A DNA stretch of 64,000 nucleotides from Limnohabitans sp. MMS-10A-178 (GTDB lineage: Bacteria; Pseudomonadota; Gammaproteobacteria; Burkholderiales; Burkholderiaceae_C): NCBI RefSeq assembly GCF_003063375.1, contig NZ_NERY01000001.1, positions 124,001-188,000 on the forward strand, written 5' to 3'. Position 1 is the first letter of the stretch; every line of letters starts with the position of its first letter. The position numbers and the translations under genes were made by a program. Positions 61,779-64,000 of the stretch are shown here, piece after piece. Under the pieces are notes generated by a model. It was not told the DNA's origin and searched no databases. It was given only the letters and a program-made list of their open reading frames with translations.

Positions 61779-62255
61779 TTGCCTGTGTCAAACCGCTTGG
61801 CAGTTGAGCAATCCCAACTTGGCAGTGGTGTGCAGCGACTCAAAACCCGCCCCCAATTTCAAGCTGCCCTCGCTGGTGGCATGGTCTCGCGCACCCCGCA
61901 TTTCGCTTTGCACCGACTTAATTTGCCAGATACCACCGTCACGGCCTCAAGCGCTCTGGCTGATGGGTTGGTTGTTGGGTCAGCAGAGTCTCTGTTTCAG
62001 CCCAAAGCGGTATGGTTAGGTGCCATGGTGCCCAAACGATGGGCCAGACGTGCCGTCACGCGCAATGCCATCAAAAGACAAATTTATGTCATCAGCGCGC
62101 AGTACGAAGTTCGCATGCCATGTGCTGCCCATGTGGTTCGACTGCGTGCTGGGTTTGATCGCACGCAATTTATCAGCGCCACTTCTACCCTTCTTAAGCA
62201 AGCCGTCCGACTTGAACTAGAACAATTGTTCGAACGCGCAGCGAGGCCCGCATGA
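61779..62255 (+). CDS. rnpA: Ribonuclease P protein component
   Basis: Binds the RNase P RNA to mature tRNA 5' ends. RLKTRPQFQAAL and the basic RARRAVTRNAIKRQ-like helix (WARRAVTRNAIKRQIY) identify it. The frame opens at TTG 61779, with GTG at 61785 equally likely; there is no suitable ATG. The length of 156-158 residues is slightly long for RnpA. It overlaps yidD by 4 bp. Confidence 0.94.
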   Translation: MPVSNRLAVEQSQLGSGVQRLKTRPQFQAALAGGMVSRTPHFALHRLNLPDTTVTASSALADGLVVGSAESLFQPKAVWLGAMVPKRWARRAVTRNAIKRQIYVISAQYEVRMPCAAHVVRLRAGFDRTQFISATSTLLKQAVRLELEQLFERAARPA

Positions 62256-62536
62256 TTCAACAGCTGTTCATCGGCATTGTGAAAGGTTATCGCCTTTTGC
62301 TCAGCCCTTGGTTAGGATCGGCATGTCGGTTTGAGCCCACCTGCTCCGCCTATGCCTTGGATGCTTTAAAGCAGCATGGCGCTGGCGCTGGCAGTTATCT
62401 CACCCTCAAACGCCTAGGCCGTTGCCACCCATGGTGTGATGGCGGTCATGATCCGGTGCCAGACCAGGCGCCTCAATGGCTTTCGCGTCTATTGCATCAC
62501 CCCTTAACTCACCCCTCTTCGAAAAAGTCTCCATGA
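62252..62536 (+). CDS. yidD: Membrane protein insertion efficiency factor YidD
   Basis: A 94-residue protein that assists YidC-dependent insertion, with YRLLLSPWLGSACRFEPTCS and YALDALKQHG, including the conserved cysteines. It is linked by ATGA-type overlaps to rnpA before and yidC after. Confidence 0.95.
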   Translation: MIQQLFIGIVKGYRLLLSPWLGSACRFEPTCSAYALDALKQHGAGAGSYLTLKRLGRCHPWCDGGHDPVPDQAPQWLSRLLHHPLTHPSSKKSP

Positions 62537-64000
62537 ACGATATTCGCCGCACCTTTTTATGGGTCATTTTTGGCTTCTCCATGGTTCTACTCTGGGACCA
62601 ATGGCAAATTTACAACGGAAACAAAGCCACGTTCTTCCCTGCGCCGCCTGCCGCAACGGCTGAGAAACCAGTTACAGCCCCAGCCTCAGCAGCCAAAGAC
62701 TTGCCCGTTGCATCGGTGGCCAATCCAGCGGCCAACACAACGGCCGGCCCCTCACAAGTGCCCAGCTCTGCAACCATGCCAGTGGCCACGGCTCAACAAC
62801 GCATTGAGGTGAGCACCGATGTTCTCAAACTCAGCTTTGACACAGAAGGTGGCTCGCTGGTGCGCTCTGAATTCTTGAAATTTGGCGACACCATTGACCA
62901 GCAAAAACCTTTTGTGCTGCTCGACGAAAGCAAAGCGCGGGTCTATTTGGCACAAACTGGCCTGATCGGTGGCCCTTTTGCTTCTCACAAAACACCCATG
63001 CAGTTCACTGGCGAGCGCGAGCTCAAAGCAGGTCAGAATGAATTGAACTTGACATTTGAGTCTGCCGACACGGGCGGCTTGAAGCTGATCAAAACATACA
63101 CCTTGACGCGCGGCAGCTACGCCATCAAGGTTTCTCACAAAGTCGTTAACACAGGCACAGCGCCCGCGGCTCCACAGCTGTATGTTCAGCTTGTGCGCGA
63201 TGGCAACAAGCCCGAAGGTGAGTCGGCTTTTTACATGACCTTCACTGGCCCCGCTATTTACACAGATGCTAAAAAATTCCAGAAGATTGAATTTAGCGAC
63301 ATCGAGAAAAGCAAAGCCGAGTTTGAAAAGACAACCCAACAAGGCTATGTGGCCATGGTGCAGCACTACTTTGCTTCTGCTTGGTTGTTGCCTGAAAACA
63401 CATACCGCGAAAACTTTGCACGCAAGGTCGATACCAACTTGTATGCCGTTGGCATGATCACCCCCTTGAATGAGGTTGCACCTGGGCAGAGCAAGTCAAT
63501 GGACGTCACTCTCTTTGTGGGACCTCAAGAAGAGAAAATGTTGGAGTCATTGGCACCAGGCTTGGAGTTGGTCAAAGACTATGGCTGGCTTACCGTTTTG
63601 GCAAAACCACTTTATTGGTTACTTGATCGCCTGTTCAGCATCTTGCAAAACTGGGGTTGGGCCATTGTGGCGCTGGTGTTCTTGATCAAGCTGGCCTTCT
63701 ATTGGCTCAATGCCAAGGCTTATTCCAGCATGGCCAAGATGAAAGCCATCAACCCTCGCATCATGGAAATGCGCGAGCGTCTCAAAGACAATCCTCAGCA
63801 AATGCAACAAGAGATGATGCGCATTTACCGCGAAGAGAAGGTCAACCCTATGGGCGGTTGCTTCCCCATCATGGTTCAGATTCCCGTGTTCATTGCTTTG
63901 TACTGGGTGCTCTTGTCTTCCGTTGAAATGCGCAACGCGCCATGGATTGGCTGGATTCATGATTTGTCAGCGCCCGATCCTTACTTCATCTTGCCCGTCA
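62533..64000 (+). CDS. yidC: Membrane protein insertase YidC (partial)
   Basis: Inserts and folds inner-membrane proteins. The visible 489 residues comprise an N-terminal helix (about 7-24), a Pro/Ala-rich linker, the large periplasmic beta-sandwich (about 95-345) and the start of the conserved core with its hydrophilic-groove helices and NPMGGCFPIMVQIPVFIALY. The C-terminus, and probably mnmE, lie beyond the window. Confidence 0.97.
   Translation, partial: MNDIRRTFLWVIFGFSMVLLWDQWQIYNGNKATFFPAPPAATAEKPVTAPASAAKDLPVASVANPAANTTAGPSQVPSSATMPVATAQQRIEVSTDVLKLSFDTEGGSLVRSEFLKFGDTIDQQKPFVLLDESKARVYLAQTGLIGGPFASHKTPMQFTGERELKAGQNELNLTFESADTGGLKLIKTYTLTRGSYAIKVSHKVVNTGTAPAAPQLYVQLVRDGNKPEGESAFYMTFTGPAIYTDAKKFQKIEFSDIEKSKAEFEKTTQQGYVAMVQHYFASAWLLPENTYRENFARKVDTNLYAVGMITPLNEVAPGQSKSMDVTLFVGPQEEKMLESLAPGLELVKDYGWLTVLAKPLYWLLDRLFSILQNWGWAIVALVFLIKLAFYWLNAKAYSSMAKMKAINPRIMEMRERLKDNPQQMQQEMMRIYREEKVNPMGGCFPIMVQIPVFIALYWVLLSSVEMRNAPWIGWIHDLSAPDPYFILPV

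Overview
This window looks like the replication-origin end of a betaproteobacterial chromosome, most likely order Burkholderiales, family Comamonadaceae, and perhaps a freshwater Limnohabitans- or Rhodoferax-like organism. The placement rests on protein families and gene order: exbB-dapB-bamE/fur, hpf-ptsN-hprK, uvrA/MFS-ssb, pgk-pyk-fba-purC-purE-purK-tsaC, a Bug-type solute-binding protein, tcuAB, and gyrB-dnaN-dnaA/rpmH-rnpA-yidD-yidC. I cannot compute genome statistics or run a search, so the genus is only a guess. I saw no tRNA, rRNA, CRISPR array, transposase or phage gene.

Layout. 1-4.6 kb: an ExbB/TolQ-type channel (cut by the edge), dapB, bamE, divergent fur, then hprK, ptsN and hpf (rpoN is not adjacent). 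4.6-12.7 kb: an MFS exporter; corA behind a long structured leader; a pntAa-pntAb-pntB-fadD operon; a membrane-anchored lytic transglycosylase. 12.7-19.6 kb: mnmA, then a tricarboxylate island (tcuB, tcuA, a PrpF-type isomerase, a Bug binding protein) with a divergent LysR regulator; part of it is AT-rich. 19.7-31.7 kb: ssb, an MFS exporter, HiPIP, uvrA, pyrF, two EamA transporters, a tsaB-rimI-UDG operon and dacB. 31.8-33.8 kb: an SGNH esterase lipoprotein plus an OmpW porin. 33.8-46 kb: the minus-strand purine/glycolysis run (tsaC, purK, purE, purC, fba, pyk, pgk), interrupted by a thioredoxin-TPR protein, a PAP2 phosphatase, an MmgE/PrpD protein and a fatty-acid desaturase. 46-53.2 kb: azlCD, fmt, def, dprA, secF, secD, yajC. 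53.3-56 kb: a cobalt-type nitrile hydratase cassette and an EamA exporter. 56-64 kb: gyrB, dnaN, dnaA, the probable oriC, rpmH, rnpA, yidD, yidC (cut by the edge).

Most of the window is housekeeping. The accessory parts are the tricarboxylate island, the nitrile hydratase cassette, the esterase/OmpW pair and several transporters. The strongest unexplained signals are non-coding. One is the approximately 170-nt leader before corA, whose long hairpin carries a sequence complementary to the corA ribosome-binding site (a riboswitch-like layout). Another is an 80-bp near-perfect snapback palindrome between an MFS gene and the HiPIP gene. There are also palindromes upstream of the esterase and the desaturase. 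At protein level the best oddity is a family-4-like uracil-DNA glycosylase whose motif-2 histidine is replaced by proline.
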